Assembly: GCA_036245805.1 (NCBI GenBank)
Contig: BTRK01000003.1
Span: 12,254,464 to 12,318,463, forward strand
Length of the DNA stretch: 64,000 nt
Source of the DNA: Pristionchus mayeri
Taxonomy: Eukaryota > Nematoda > Chromadorea > Rhabditida > Neodiplogasteridae
Reading direction: 5' to 3'
In this document: piece after piece, positions 54,215-64,000 of the stretch
Layout: each line of letters starts with the position of its first letter
Numbering within the stretch: the first letter of the stretch is position 1
The notes under the pieces: model-generated
Database searches by the model: none
What the model was told of the DNA's origin: nothing
What the model saw: only the letters and a program-made list of their open reading frames with translations
Position numbers and translations under genes: made by a program

Positions 54215-55325
54215 CTTCTCAGACAACCATATAACACACTATCCGAGATAATCGGAATAGACTTGGCACTGGCCGAAAATTCGAATTCATGCTAACTTCA
54301 CCAGTAGGTCGGCCTCCAGGAGGGAAACCGACGAGCATCGTCAGAATGTCGATCCGCATGTGCGCGGGCGGGGCGCGGAATTTGAAAAATTAACTATGGT
54401 AGCTTCGAAATTTTAAAAGCGACTCCTATGACTGCGGCGATAGGGGCGCTGCATCCCTTGACAAATTCTAAGACTTTTTTATTCCGGAGAGTTTGTCGAT
54501 CAGATTCCATCTAACGCCTGAAATCGATAATTCCACTTTTAGTTCGTACATGAAAGCAGTTCCCCAGAAATTTTTCAAGAACTCCCCTAAATATAATTGG
54601 CGATCTAGCTTCTGCTTGACTCGATACATTCTCACGTAGAATAGCGCGATTCAACAAGACGCGTAAGTTGGTCAAAATGAATTTTGAATGAATTATGGTG
54701 TAATTTTTGGGTTACGGTATGCGAGTGCGAAGTTAGGGCGACATTTCCCAACAGGTGTTAAATGGTCTGAAAATCAATTTGAAGCTATCCTACACCAATT
54801 GGGAAAAGTCGTCCAACTTGTGCACTCACCTACAGTAACCCAAAAATTACACCATAATTCATTTTGACCAACTTACGCGTCTAGTTGAATCGCGCTGTTC
54901 TACGGGAGTAGGTATCGATTCAAGCAGAAGCTAGATCACCAATAATATTTAGGGGAGTTCTTGAAAAATTTCTGGGGAACTGCTTTCATGTACGAAACAA
55001 AAGTGGAATTAGCGATTTCCGGCCTTAGATGGAATCTGATCGAAAAACTCTCCGAAGTAAAAAAGTCTTAGAATTTGTCAAGGAATGCAGCGCCCCTACC
55101 GCCGCAGTGATTGGAGTCCATATACAAATTTCGAAGCTACCGTAGTTAATTTTTCGATATCCGCGCCCGCGGCCGCGCGGATGCGGATCGCAAATCTGGC
55201 GATGCTCGTCGATTTCCCTCCTGGAGGCCGACCTACTGGTGAAGTTAGCATGAATTCGAATTTTCGGCCAGTGCCAAGTCTATTCCGATTATCTCGGATA
55301 GTGTATTATATGGTTGCCTGAGATA
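54215..55325. repeat. 1.1 kb foldback element
   Basis: Arms of about 0.5 kb are mirror images with outer ends CAACCATATAACACACTATC and complement. Landmarks include GTAGGTCGGCCTCCAGGAGG and TAGGGGCGCTGCAT. Centre at about 54770. The right arm has AGCGCCCCTACCGCCGCAGT, diverged from the left. No coding capacity. Confidence 0.85.
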
Positions 55326-55623
55326 TGGAGACAGTATTAAGCCCCGTGCAAAAGCAAAAGCTGATTTCTCGATCCTTGTCAAATTCAAAAAAGCAGCGAA
55401 TTTGCTCTTGCACGGAGTTTTAGCTTACTGTATCGAGTTTTGATATGAACCAATTGTGAAACCGAGAACAATTGGGTCTCTAAAACCGTTTTCATGTCAT
55501 AGTGTTTGTGAAAAAAATGATCCTAATCTGTTTCGAAGCACGGAAGTGGTCGATTCATTCAAGTTTCATAGAAAATTAAGAAATAGGTGCGCTTTTCGGT
55601 TTTATCCGTGGACTGCCTGGCGC
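55326..55623. other. No feature recognised
   Basis: Spacer between a foldback and the Penelope-like fragment. A short mirrored pair (GCAAAAGC.../...GCTCTTGCAC) is present near 55350-55420. Confidence 0.4.
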
Positions 55624-56175
55624 TTAATACTGTGGACAAACCGGAGGATCAAGGTATCGATTTCTCGATAATAAATTGATTATGGCCGGGCTTCTCAACA
55701 ATGCGAACTTCAAGCTCAACCTTAGACATAGCATCTCTAACATCGCGAGTAAAAGCATCACTATATACGGGATAGCAAATACCGGAAGAGGCTTATCAGC
55801 ACTACGTGAGATACGAGTGGAAGGGAAGGGAGAAGAATGCTTTGGAGGGCAATAGCCATTACTACCGACAATTTGAAATGCGAGAGAGCGAGACTGATTA
55901 AGGTATTCCTGAGAGGAGACAGAAAGAGCAGTGCGAATAGTGGAAAGGACAATGGAACGTTTAGAATGACTGGGATTACATGAGGAGCTATGCAAGAGAA
56001 TATTACGATTGGATGGCTTACGGTACCATTTAGTGCTGAAGACACCAGATGGGGTAAGTGAAAGTTGGAAATTGAGGAAGGGGAGCCAATTATTGGAAGG
56101 AGATTCCCTAGTGAGCTTGATATTGGGAGTACCCAGGCTATTGAGAGAAGCGAATAGTCTGTCTGTCACGTACCA
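55624..56175 (-). mobile_element. Penelope-like element, 3' part of the reverse transcriptase (inverted)
   Basis: Minus frame starts RLFASLNSLGTPNIKLTRES, overlapping the end of the plus-strand copy, and continues with WLPFLNFQLSLTPSG, TKWYRKPSNRNILLHSSS and HSKRSIVLSTIRTAL. YRKP.N...LH..S.HP..HKR is a hallmark of Penelope-type RT thumb regions. It then reads into AIPYIVMLLLAML and ends at NRYLDPPVCPQY, without a recognisable GIY-YIG endonuclease. It is head to head with the plus-strand fragment that begins at ~56200, so the element has been rearranged. Confidence 0.75.
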
Positions 56176-56199
56176 TAGATCCAGCCCATCTTTCACGTA

Positions 56200-58690
56200 T
56201 CAATACCCTCTCTCGTCAAATTGGTGACCGTTTACGTGCCTCTGAACGCTCTCGTTTGTATAAGAAGTTGCAGTTTCTGTGCCCTTCTATCATTCCTCAT
56301 CGTTCAACCCCTCCTCCTCTTGCTCGTGTCTCTGTTGCTCCTGGCGTTGATTTGAGTAATGATGATATATCTGTACTGTCTCTAGGCCCCAAGTTGGGGT
56401 TATGACATTTGAGCAACGACATTTGCGCAACGACAATATTACTTGCGCAAGCGACATTTGCGCAACGGGCCATAACTGCCTTCAGGATCATCGTAGAGTG
56501 CCCAGATTGGGTACGTTGGGTAGCTATGGGTTCACTCTACCGTAACCCACACTGGTCTTTGGTCTTTCTCCTCGGGGGCGACATTTGCGCAACGGGCCAT
56601 AACTCCCTTCAGGATCATCGTAGAGTGCCCAGATTGGGTACGTTGGGTAGCTATGGGTTCACTCTACCGTAACCCACACTGGTCTTTGGTCTTTCTCCTC
56701 GGGGGCGACATTTGCGCAACGGGCCATAACTCCCTTCAGGACCATCGTAGAGTGCCCAGATTGGGTACGTTGGGTAGCTATGGGTTCACTCTACCGTAAC
56801 CCACACTGGTCTTTGGTCTTTCTCCTCGGGGGCGACATTTGCGCAACGGAATTCATCATATGAAAGGCGTATGCGATCCTCTACGAAGTATTCGATTCTT
56901 CACCCGATATCCTCAATGGATTTCTTGTTATCTTTGATGTTCACGATGAAAAATTAAGATAAAATTAAGGCGGTGGGAGAATATACCCAAAATTAAGGTG
57001 GTGTGAGAATATACCCAAAATTAAGGTCTTTCTCCTCGGCAGAGTTACGGTAGAGTGAACCCATAGCTACCCAACGTGCCCAATCTGGGCACTCTACGAT
57101 GATCCTGAAGGTAGTTATGGCCCGTTGCGCAAATGTCGCCCCCGAGGAGAAAGACCAAAGACCAGTGTGGGTTACGGTAGAGTGAACCCACAGCTACCCA
57201 ACGTACCCAATCTGGGCACTCTACGATGATCCTGAAGGGAGTTATGGCCCGTTGCGCAAATGTCGCCCCCGAGGAGAAAGACCAAAGACCAGTGTGGGTT
57301 ACGGTAGAGTGAACCCACAGCTACCCAACGTACCCAATCTGGGCACTCTACGATGATCCTGAAGGGAGTTATGGCCCGTTGCGCAAATGTCGCATGTGCA
57401 AAATTTGTTGCTCATTTGTCGTATTTTACCCCGTTGCGCAAATGTCGTTGCTCAAATGTCATACCCCCCCCCCCCAAGTTCGTTCCCTCCCGTCCTTTCC
57501 CTCGTGACCTCTCCCTTTACTTATCCATTTCTCTTCAACAACTTTCCATTAACCTTCGGTGGGCTTCTCTCCTCTCTGGCACCTCTACCAATATAGATCC
57601 TTTAGTTAGCAAAGTTCCATTTCGCTCTGTTCGTTCTGGCATCCCACCTCCACTTCCTTCTGTTGAATCTAAGATTTCCCGCCTTTCAACATATCTTCGT
57701 GATATTGTCTCCCGACATCGAGTTCTTCCTATCTCTCACAATCTCTCTCGTGCTCAGTCATCCGCTCTCCGTGATCTCCGATCCCTAGTAGCCACTGGCC
57801 CATTGCGTGCAACTAAGTCAGATAAGGGCGGAGATTTCTTCATTCTTCCTAAGTCGCTCGAACATGCCATTGTTACTTTGCATCTATATGACCATTCTAT
57901 CTATGCCCGTTCCTTCTCTACCCAATTCAAACGTTCTTGCGATAGCATCCACAAGCAGTTCCGTGCTCTCTCTCCTAAGATTTCTCTTCCTAAGCGTACT
58001 GTTGATTGTCTCTTGAGTGGTATTTCTTGCGTTCCTGTGCCCTATGTTTTGTATAAGACACACAAGATTGACTTGTCCTCTGTTGGTGTCGACCCTTCCT
58101 CCTTCCCCAATCGGCCTATCATCGTTGGCTGCGGCGGCCCAACCGATCGTGTCTCTTGGTTCTTGCCACAAATCCTCTCCCCCCTCCTTCAGCACATTCC
58201 CACTCATCTGACTAACACTAGGGATGCACTCTCTGCCCTTTCCTCCATCGCTCCAGACCCCAACATGTGCTTTGAGAGTTTTGATGTATCTGCCTTGTAT
58301 ACCAATAGGGAAGCAGTTCGCGCCACTCTCGCTCTCATGTCCTCTCATTCACAATGTCTCAATCTCCGTGGTCTTTCCTTTATCGATGTCGAGGATCTCC
58401 TCTCCTCTTGACTCAATTGCTCTGTATTCTCATTTGATGGTTCATTCTATTCTCAAGTTCGTGGCCTCGCTATGGGCAATCGTTTAGCACCTATTCTCGC
58501 TGTTATTTACATGCACTCTCTTGAGTCCCAGACCATTCGTGAGGGCATAGTATGGCTAGGAAGATACATTGATGATTTCATCGTCATTGCTATCTCCCAA
58601 AATCACCTAGACAGACTATTCGCTTCTCTCAATAGCCTGGGTGCTCCCAATATCAAGCTCACTAGGGAATCTCCTTCCAATAACAGAGTA
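56200..58690 (+). mobile_element. Penelope-like element reverse transcriptase, interrupted and truncated
   Basis: N-terminal part 56200-56395 reads SRQIGDRLRASERSRL and ISVLSLGPK; after a 1.08 kb inserted foldback it resumes at 57472 with PKFVPSRPFPRDLSLYL. The RT core has FESFDVSALYTN (motif A), QVRGLAMGNRLAPILAVIYM (motif B) and WLGRYIDDFIVIA (catalytic YIDD box). A single in-frame TGA (58409-58411) interrupts it between LLSS and LNCSVFSFDG. The frame leaves the family after RESPSNN (~58687); the following domain is found inverted at 55624-56175. Not functional as it stands. Confidence 0.8.
56396..57471. mobile_element. 1.08 kb foldback MITE with 9-bp target duplication and internal 127-bp repeats
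   Basis: Flanked by CCCCAAGTT at 56387-56395 and 57472-57480. Ends are GGGGTTATGACATTTGAGC and its mirror GCTCAAATGTCATACCCCC. Each arm contains about three 127-bp units (forward from 56451, 56578, 56705; reversed at ~57010-57390) with GACATTTGCGCAACGGGCC. Exact removal of the insert plus one CCCCAAGTT restores the reading frame GPKFVP of the host Penelope-like gene. A 9-bp duplication fits Mutator-like elements, but no transposase is present. Confidence 0.85.
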
Positions 58691-59043
58691 GAACTCTCCA
58701 AAGAGAATGCCCCTACTACCCTGCAAACTCTACACATTTAATCCCTTCTCTCCTTTCATCCTCTCTTCACTTCCCTTCCTCACACTGGTTGACCTCTCCT
58801 TTTCCCTTCTCCCCCCTCCCTCTCCTTCTCTCATCTCTCTCACTCTCACACTATCTATCGCCTGTCCTTCCCTTCCTTCCCCTCCTCCCTTCCTTCCTCT
58901 CTTCCTCACACTTCGCACTTCTCGCTTTGCGCCTTTCCTTTCCATTAGTTATCATTACCTTTACTCACTGCTTTATCGATTTTCACGCTCTCGCTTCATT
59001 GATTGTCTCTCCTCCTAACGTGTTCTCTTGCATGTGATTAACC
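58691..59043. other. Pyrimidine-rich tract
   Basis: Strongly C/T-biased plus strand (for example 58740-58930). No coding support. It lies between the truncated Penelope-like RT and the hammerhead core. Confidence 0.5.
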
Positions 59044-59080
59044 ACGACTGATGATGGGCGTTGAGCCCGAAACGTCTCGA
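59044..59080 (+). ncRNA. Hammerhead ribozyme motif (type I, minimal stem III)
   Basis: Core CTGATGA (59048-59054), stem II GGGC (56-59) / GCCC (65-68) with loop GTTGA, then GAAA (69-72), CG, and the cleavage triplet GTC ending at 59076. Stem I is CGA (45-47) with TCG (77-79). A-U plus C-G form a two-pair, loopless stem III. This is the layout of the minimal hammerheads known from Penelope-like elements, which fits its place after a Penelope-like RT. Such minimal forms are thought to act best as dimers. Confidence 0.7.
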
Positions 59081-59099
59081 GCAAGATAAAAGCTGATGA

Positions 59100-61300
59100 G
59101 ATCCCCTCTTGTCCTCACCCTTGGCCTCACGAAGAACTTCTAGCTGTACTTCCGTCATGACAAGAATTACCGAGTTCCCCCTATTAATAGTCTTTCAATC
59201 AGCTACTAGGGATATGTTACTACAGGCGAGGATAAGCACCCTACCGTGTCACATACCGTACTTGAGGAGGAATACCTCCGGGTATTTCCCACTCCGATCG
59301 ACAGACGATAACGTCTTTGTCTAATTGTAAGCTGATGCGGAAAAGAGCCAAGACTTTTTATTCCATTCTGCACAGGGGGTGCATTTCTCTGTATTGAAAT
59401 GTCTATTTTTGGATGACGACTGAACCAGAAAAAAATTCAGCAAATTAATGAAATTTTAAAACTCGGGAGTCGAACTACGGAGATATGAAATAACAGTGCA
59501 GCCGCAATTAACACAAGTTTTAAATTCCGACCTCCCACTTCGGCGCACCACAGAATGAGGGGTCAGAGATATGGCTTTCTAAGATCAATTTTCGTGATCT
59601 ACGTGAAAAATACCCCTAGGGTGTATTTTAACCCCGAATTTAGTTTTTCGTTGTACGGACTCTGCAGGGGGTAACTCGATTCTCTCAGAAATAATCTGAT
59701 AAATCGCATTTGAAAGAAATAACACTAGTAAAAACCATCGTGAAAATGAGTAAATGAGTTTTATGATTGAAATTTCAAGTGATACAGTCTAGATATGCCA
59801 TTTCTCTTGAAAATGAAACAGAAAATGTAACAAAACATCTGACTTGCAATTTTCGAAAAAATCGGCATACAACTCGATGTAGCGAGCTTCAAATGCATTT
59901 TGGTGAAAAGTGACTGGCAGAGGAAATGATCAGGTCGATGTGGGGAACACTTTGAGTATAAACATGAGGTGATTTAAAAAGAAAAATTTTCGTCGAATAC
60001 TTTGCTGACCATTTATTGGTATTTCAGTCTGCCTGTATTATTATGTGAAAATGAGTTTTATATGTGGAATTTCAAGCCCTACAAATTGGTCTATTTCATG
60101 CCCCCCGAAAACACAAGTGTAAAAACTTTTCGCATACTATTATTCAATTTTCGAAAAAATCGGCATATAACTCGATGTAGCGAGCTTTAAATGCATTTCC
60201 GTGAAAAGTGCCTGGCACAAAAAATTATCAGCTTGACGTGGGGAACATTTTGCGTATAAACATGACGGGATTCGAGAAGAAAAAAGTTCGCCAAATCTGT
60301 TCGCGGCCGATTTTACCTAATTCAGTCTACCTAACTTTTTTCGATGTACACATTGGTAGATGCGAAATTTCATTCTCTACAAGGTGGTATAGTTCATTTT
60401 TAGCGAAACTTTTTTGTTTGAGCGCAGTATTAAAGTTTAAAAAATTTTTTCTGAAAAGTCAGTTTGCAATGAAGATACCTAAACGTCTTATACGTGTTTT
60501 TCATACTCTAGGTATACCCCACGATAATCCACATCAACTTTGGTCCTGAAATTTTTTTCCACAATTTTGAAAAATACCATTTTTCGATTTTCAAAAACCC
60601 GTCAAAAATATGTTTCACAACCCATCGTCAAATGATACCCCAAACAGTTATCTCCATACCTGGGTGCACCCACAAAAAAATTTGGGTCCGGATCAGAGAA
60701 CTTTTCCAACACTAAGTCCGCCCTTTCCTCGATATTTACTGAGCCAGTGTCTTAAAAACATGTTTTAACGTTGTTATGATTTTCTAAACTTTTGGGCTGT
60801 TTTCGATATTCGAATTTTAGACTTTCTCAGATTTCGATTTTTCATTGCTTCCACTGCACCTAGGATGATTCAAATGATTATACTAGTCATTAGAAAGTGT
60901 TTCCAGAACAATAAGTATACATGCAGTGAAAATTCAGCGTTCTAAATGGCAGGATATTTGTCGATTTACCCCAAAAATGGATGTTTGGATCAAAATATCT
61001 CAAAAATATGTCTTTTTAAAAATCTGATTTTCTCAGACTAGGGCCAACTTTGTATACTGATTTCTAAAATCGTATCCAACGACTGCGCAGATAATTTTAA
61101 AATATCGATTTAAAAATAGCAAAAATTGACCGAAAAAGTAGTTTTTGATGTTATCTTTTCCATTTCGCATTTTCTCGCATCGGTATATCGAAATTCGTTT
61201 ACGAGTGAAAATAGACCAGAATTTCTATATCTCGTCTATTTCTGAGATATCGAATTTCTCGACCCCCAAAGTGGGAGGTACCTGAAACTTTTTCAAAATC
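59100..61300. other. No supportable gene; diverged ~290-bp direct repeat
   Basis: A segment with TTTTCGAAAAAATCGGCATA and ACTCGATGTAGCGAGCTT occurs at ~59854 and ~60144, part of a decayed direct repeat. The rest is AT-rich with no splice-supported frame. Confidence 0.5.
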
Positions 61301-61309
61301 GACCCTTTC

Positions 61310-62690
61310 ACAGCGTGTCAAAGGGGGGAGAAAAGCTCATTTCCGTGGCCCGACTAATCCCATTCATTCTCAGATTATTACGTTGATGCAAAAGTCTTGC
61401 GGTTTTTTGTGTCCGTACTTTGAACTATCATAATGTCCCAAATCACGATGACTAATAAACATACCAATGTTTAGAGGTATGTTTGTACTTTACATACACG
61501 CATTTCAATCAATCCGATATCGCAATCAACGCAATAAATTATGATAAAGCCAATTAGAATTTATTCTCAAAATTTTGCATTAAATGTATTTTACTGGATA
61601 TTTGTTGTCAAAATTCACGAAACCTGTCCATACTGATGTTTGAGAAGTATTACGTATACACTTTCAGAAAATATGTTAGAGCTGTCTCTCGATTAAGTTT
61701 GGACCGAATTACATGCTATTGAAAATATGCTGTCGATTCTGGTTACATGATACTTTTTCGGATTTTTTGCATCGAAGACCAAGCATATAGGCTTCGCTAT
61801 GAGTGCGCTATATTCATCCATTAAGAGGCTTTATTCTCTGAAAAAAATATTGGCGCCTGCACCTTTCTCGTTTCAGAAAATTTGAATTTCTCATTTCTCA
61901 AAAGGATGTAACTTCCATCATCCATGAGAAAAAGTATGTATAGGGTAAATATGGGAGCTTCATATAACCACCAGGAATTGAGCACTCATGCTTCAGAGGA
62001 AACAGAATGTTGAAAAATGTGTCGTTTTCGATGGATAAATGTTCGCAATTTTAACTTTGCCCTGCTCTCCCCTCTCCGATTGGGCAATGCTGATAGGGTG
62101 CGCATATGAAAGAGTATGCAAGGCCTCATTAGTAATTAATATACGGAAGGTTATCGGTCAAACTGAAAGGAAGATGGAAGACAAAATATCAAAAAACCGC
62201 AAGACTTTTGCATCAACCTAATAGCATGACAATGGAGCGGTCTGAAATGATATATTTTTGAAACATTCGCACATATTGTGACTGAATGAGGTTGAAATCG
62301 AATCAAAGCTCTTGGTTGATTTGTGGGCAAAGGGTTTAGGCACCTTTCTGCACAAACGCGATATTTTTAGCTTCATTCTCCTAGGAGGAGATGTATCTGG
62401 AGTGGATAGAACTGTCTATTTTCACACTATTGCTATCGAATTGCATTATGTTTCAGCCAAGAATGACGATTCATATTTCAGATTAGCTAGCAATTCTAAC
62501 GGAATCGAATAAGTTGGATCTGTTTCACAATACTATTATTATCGGATCCTCGCATTCCACGCAACTGGGGCTGAATTTCCCCATACCGACTCGGAGGGCG
62601 AAAAATAGGCACAGTGATAGGGAGATTTCGCTCCGAGAGTTGATGGGCCACGCAAATGAACCTATTTCCCCCATTTGACACGCTGTGCCT
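61310..62690. repeat. Family C foldback, split by a mariner-like element
   Basis: Outer ends CACAGCGTGTCAAAGGGGG and CCCCCATTTGACACGCTGTG are mirrors. With 61377-62223 removed, the remaining sequence resembles 50620-51370 (GTGGGCAAAGGGTTTAGGCA versus GTGCGGAAGGGGTTTAAGCA). Confidence 0.65.
61377..62223. mobile_element. Mariner-like non-autonomous element, complete
   Basis: Ends GTTGATGCAAAAGTCTTGCG and CGCAAGACTTTTGCATCAAC, flanked by TA. About 0.84 kb, no transposase frame. Related in reverse complement to the element split at 52608-54240. Confidence 0.8.
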
Positions 62691-64000
62691 TAGTTATTGC
62701 GGCCGTCAATCAGCATTCGGGGCCTACACTTCGGAAAAAAAGTTTGGGAATTATCGAATTTTTAGCCATCCGTGGACCCCTGCACAGTTGTTACGTTTTC
62801 TCGTGGAGGGTCTCCTAAATTACAAATATAATCTATGCGGTTGCTAAATGAGCCCGGGTTTCTTCTGCAGTATTAAATAGAACTACCATGCAGATAAGGC
62901 AAAACATTATTTAAAACTAAAACTTAAGACCTGACTTTCAATGTTTATGATGGCTACGTGTTACGAAAGGCAGATCTGCTTTCAAGAAGAATGGGAGAAG
63001 AATACGACAAAAATTAAAATATATAATTATTCATCTGCTTGCGTATTGCTAGACCTTATCTAATATAGCCAGTCAATTTATCTGAAAGAGATGTTATACT
63101 GATATTATTATTCCTCAAATGAAAGAAGGATCATGATTCCCCATGATAAGCTAATTGGACTTCTCTGACACTATTTATCATACTTTAATTTTCATAATTA
63201 ATATTTTCCCAGATCCTATTACTGTACTTCTGTTCCAACGCTTAATTCGATCCACTTCAGGAACTGAACCTCATCGTGTGTGGCGGTCATTCGCTCTGCC
63301 TTTAAATCGAGCACTCCCTTCGTGACCAAACTTTCTCCTCACCTATTTTTATTCTCAGGGTTCGCTCGCAGTATGGTTGCAGTCTCTTCCTTTTCATCCA
63401 ATCTCGATCTTCTGAATATATTTAGGTGAATCACCTTAGGTTCAAACGTGTCCATTTAGTAAAGGAAATAATCATGCTGCACCTGCTCATCTAGAGTATT
63501 TTCAATAATTTAATTGGTTGAGAAACCAGGCGGTGGAGGATTGCTCACACATAAATTATTTATCTTATGAGACATCCATCTAACCTCAATTCACTACTTT
63601 ATTAAGTAATCGAACAAAGAACTCGACAGGGTCTGATTCCTGGTTCCATACGTTCTCTGTCTAATATGATCAGGTGTCAAATTGAGATATCATACCTTCC
63701 TCCGCTCACCTTATCCTTCATCAATACACAAGAAGGCGAGAGATGAAAGTGGCAGCGCCTTCGTCCTTCGGAGAAGGACTGAAAGGAATAGGATTATTTT
63801 ACCCTTCAGTTCATTCCTTGCCTGGGATCTTAGTCTTGAGAAGAGTATGCGGAATAGAGAGAAAGAGTAAGGAAGCTGATATTCAAGGTGATAAACTATA
63901 CAAACAATCAGTTAAAGGAGGACTAAAGGCAAACGCGCGCCCGGTTGAAATATGTTTCAATTAGAGGAGAACTCTCTTCAAGTTGCGTGCTCTCTCGCTC
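62691..64000. other. No supportable gene
   Basis: AT-rich sequence with short unsupported frames. A small hairpin GCGCCTTCGTCCTTCGGAGAAGG (in part mirrored) is at ~63755. The right edge reads GCGTGCTCTCTCGCTC, the family B repeat core, so a MITE probably continues beyond the window. Confidence 0.4.

Larger units (their letters stand above)
52608..54240. mobile_element. Mariner-like non-autonomous element, split by a Helitron
   Basis: Begins AGGTTGATGCAAAAGTCTTG, a mariner-type end, after TA. 52608-52950 is similar in reverse complement to 61900-62223, and ~53960-54240 is similar in reverse complement to ~61600-61890, so the two parts are one element interrupted by the Helitron at 52960-53920. 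The far end is lost where another foldback begins at ~54215. Confidence 0.7.

Noticed and set aside
59084..59100. Second hammerhead core (AAGCTGATGAG)
   Set aside because: CTGATGAG is present but no stem II partner or GAAA follows.

Overview
This is eukaryotic, almost certainly nematode, DNA. The evidence is short phase-consistent introns with TTTCAG-like acceptors, a nematode-style ligand-gated chloride-channel gene of 18 small exons, an F-box-like gene of many short exons, and a very high density of foldback (palindromic) DNA transposons with TA target duplications. A diplogastrid or other non-Caenorhabditis rhabditid is my best guess; the species is not established. Nothing looks prokaryotic. 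Genes were assembled by eye from splice signals and reading-frame phase, with no similarity search.

Layout. 1-290 is the end of a LINE reverse transcriptase (minus). 2303-3429 is a small three-exon gene of unknown function. 3566-7274 holds two large foldback elements side by side, and 10145-14232 a 4.1 kb near-perfect palindrome. 14233-20700 has no convincing gene. 20720-22330 is a LINE RT fragment running into a head-to-head array of 123-bp units open on both strands.

24168-43039 is the main host gene, a 512-residue GABA-A/glycine-type Cys-loop channel subunit. Its introns carry most of the cargo of the region. Intron 5 holds a 6.27 kb Tc1-like transposon with about 0.67 kb inverted repeats, an intron-containing DD34E transposase, a divergent accessory gene (possibly BEN-domain) and a captured piece of ribosomal protein uS8. 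Intron 8 holds a tRNA-Gln(CTG) gene and a 775-bp foldback element that ends 11 bp before the next exon. A convergent minus-strand F-box-like gene follows (43632-46053), with a CR1/L2-like LINE tail in its first intron.

46 kb to the end is mostly accessory DNA: a zinc-finger gene end with a 23-bp perfect hairpin inside the exon, duplicated C-terminal exons of an unknown minus-strand gene, a hAT-like foldback, a Helitron carrying a tandem array of heat-shock-element-like units inserted in a mariner-like element, and a rearranged Penelope-like element. The Penelope-like element is interrupted by a foldback transposon with a 9-bp target duplication and has a hammerhead-ribozyme core downstream. 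About 59.1-64.0 kb has no supportable gene.

The most unusual systems are the two-gene Tc1-like element with a captured host exon pair (31309-37577), the heat-shock-element minisatellite Helitron (52960-53920), and the Penelope-like element with its ribozyme and foldback insertion (55624-59080).
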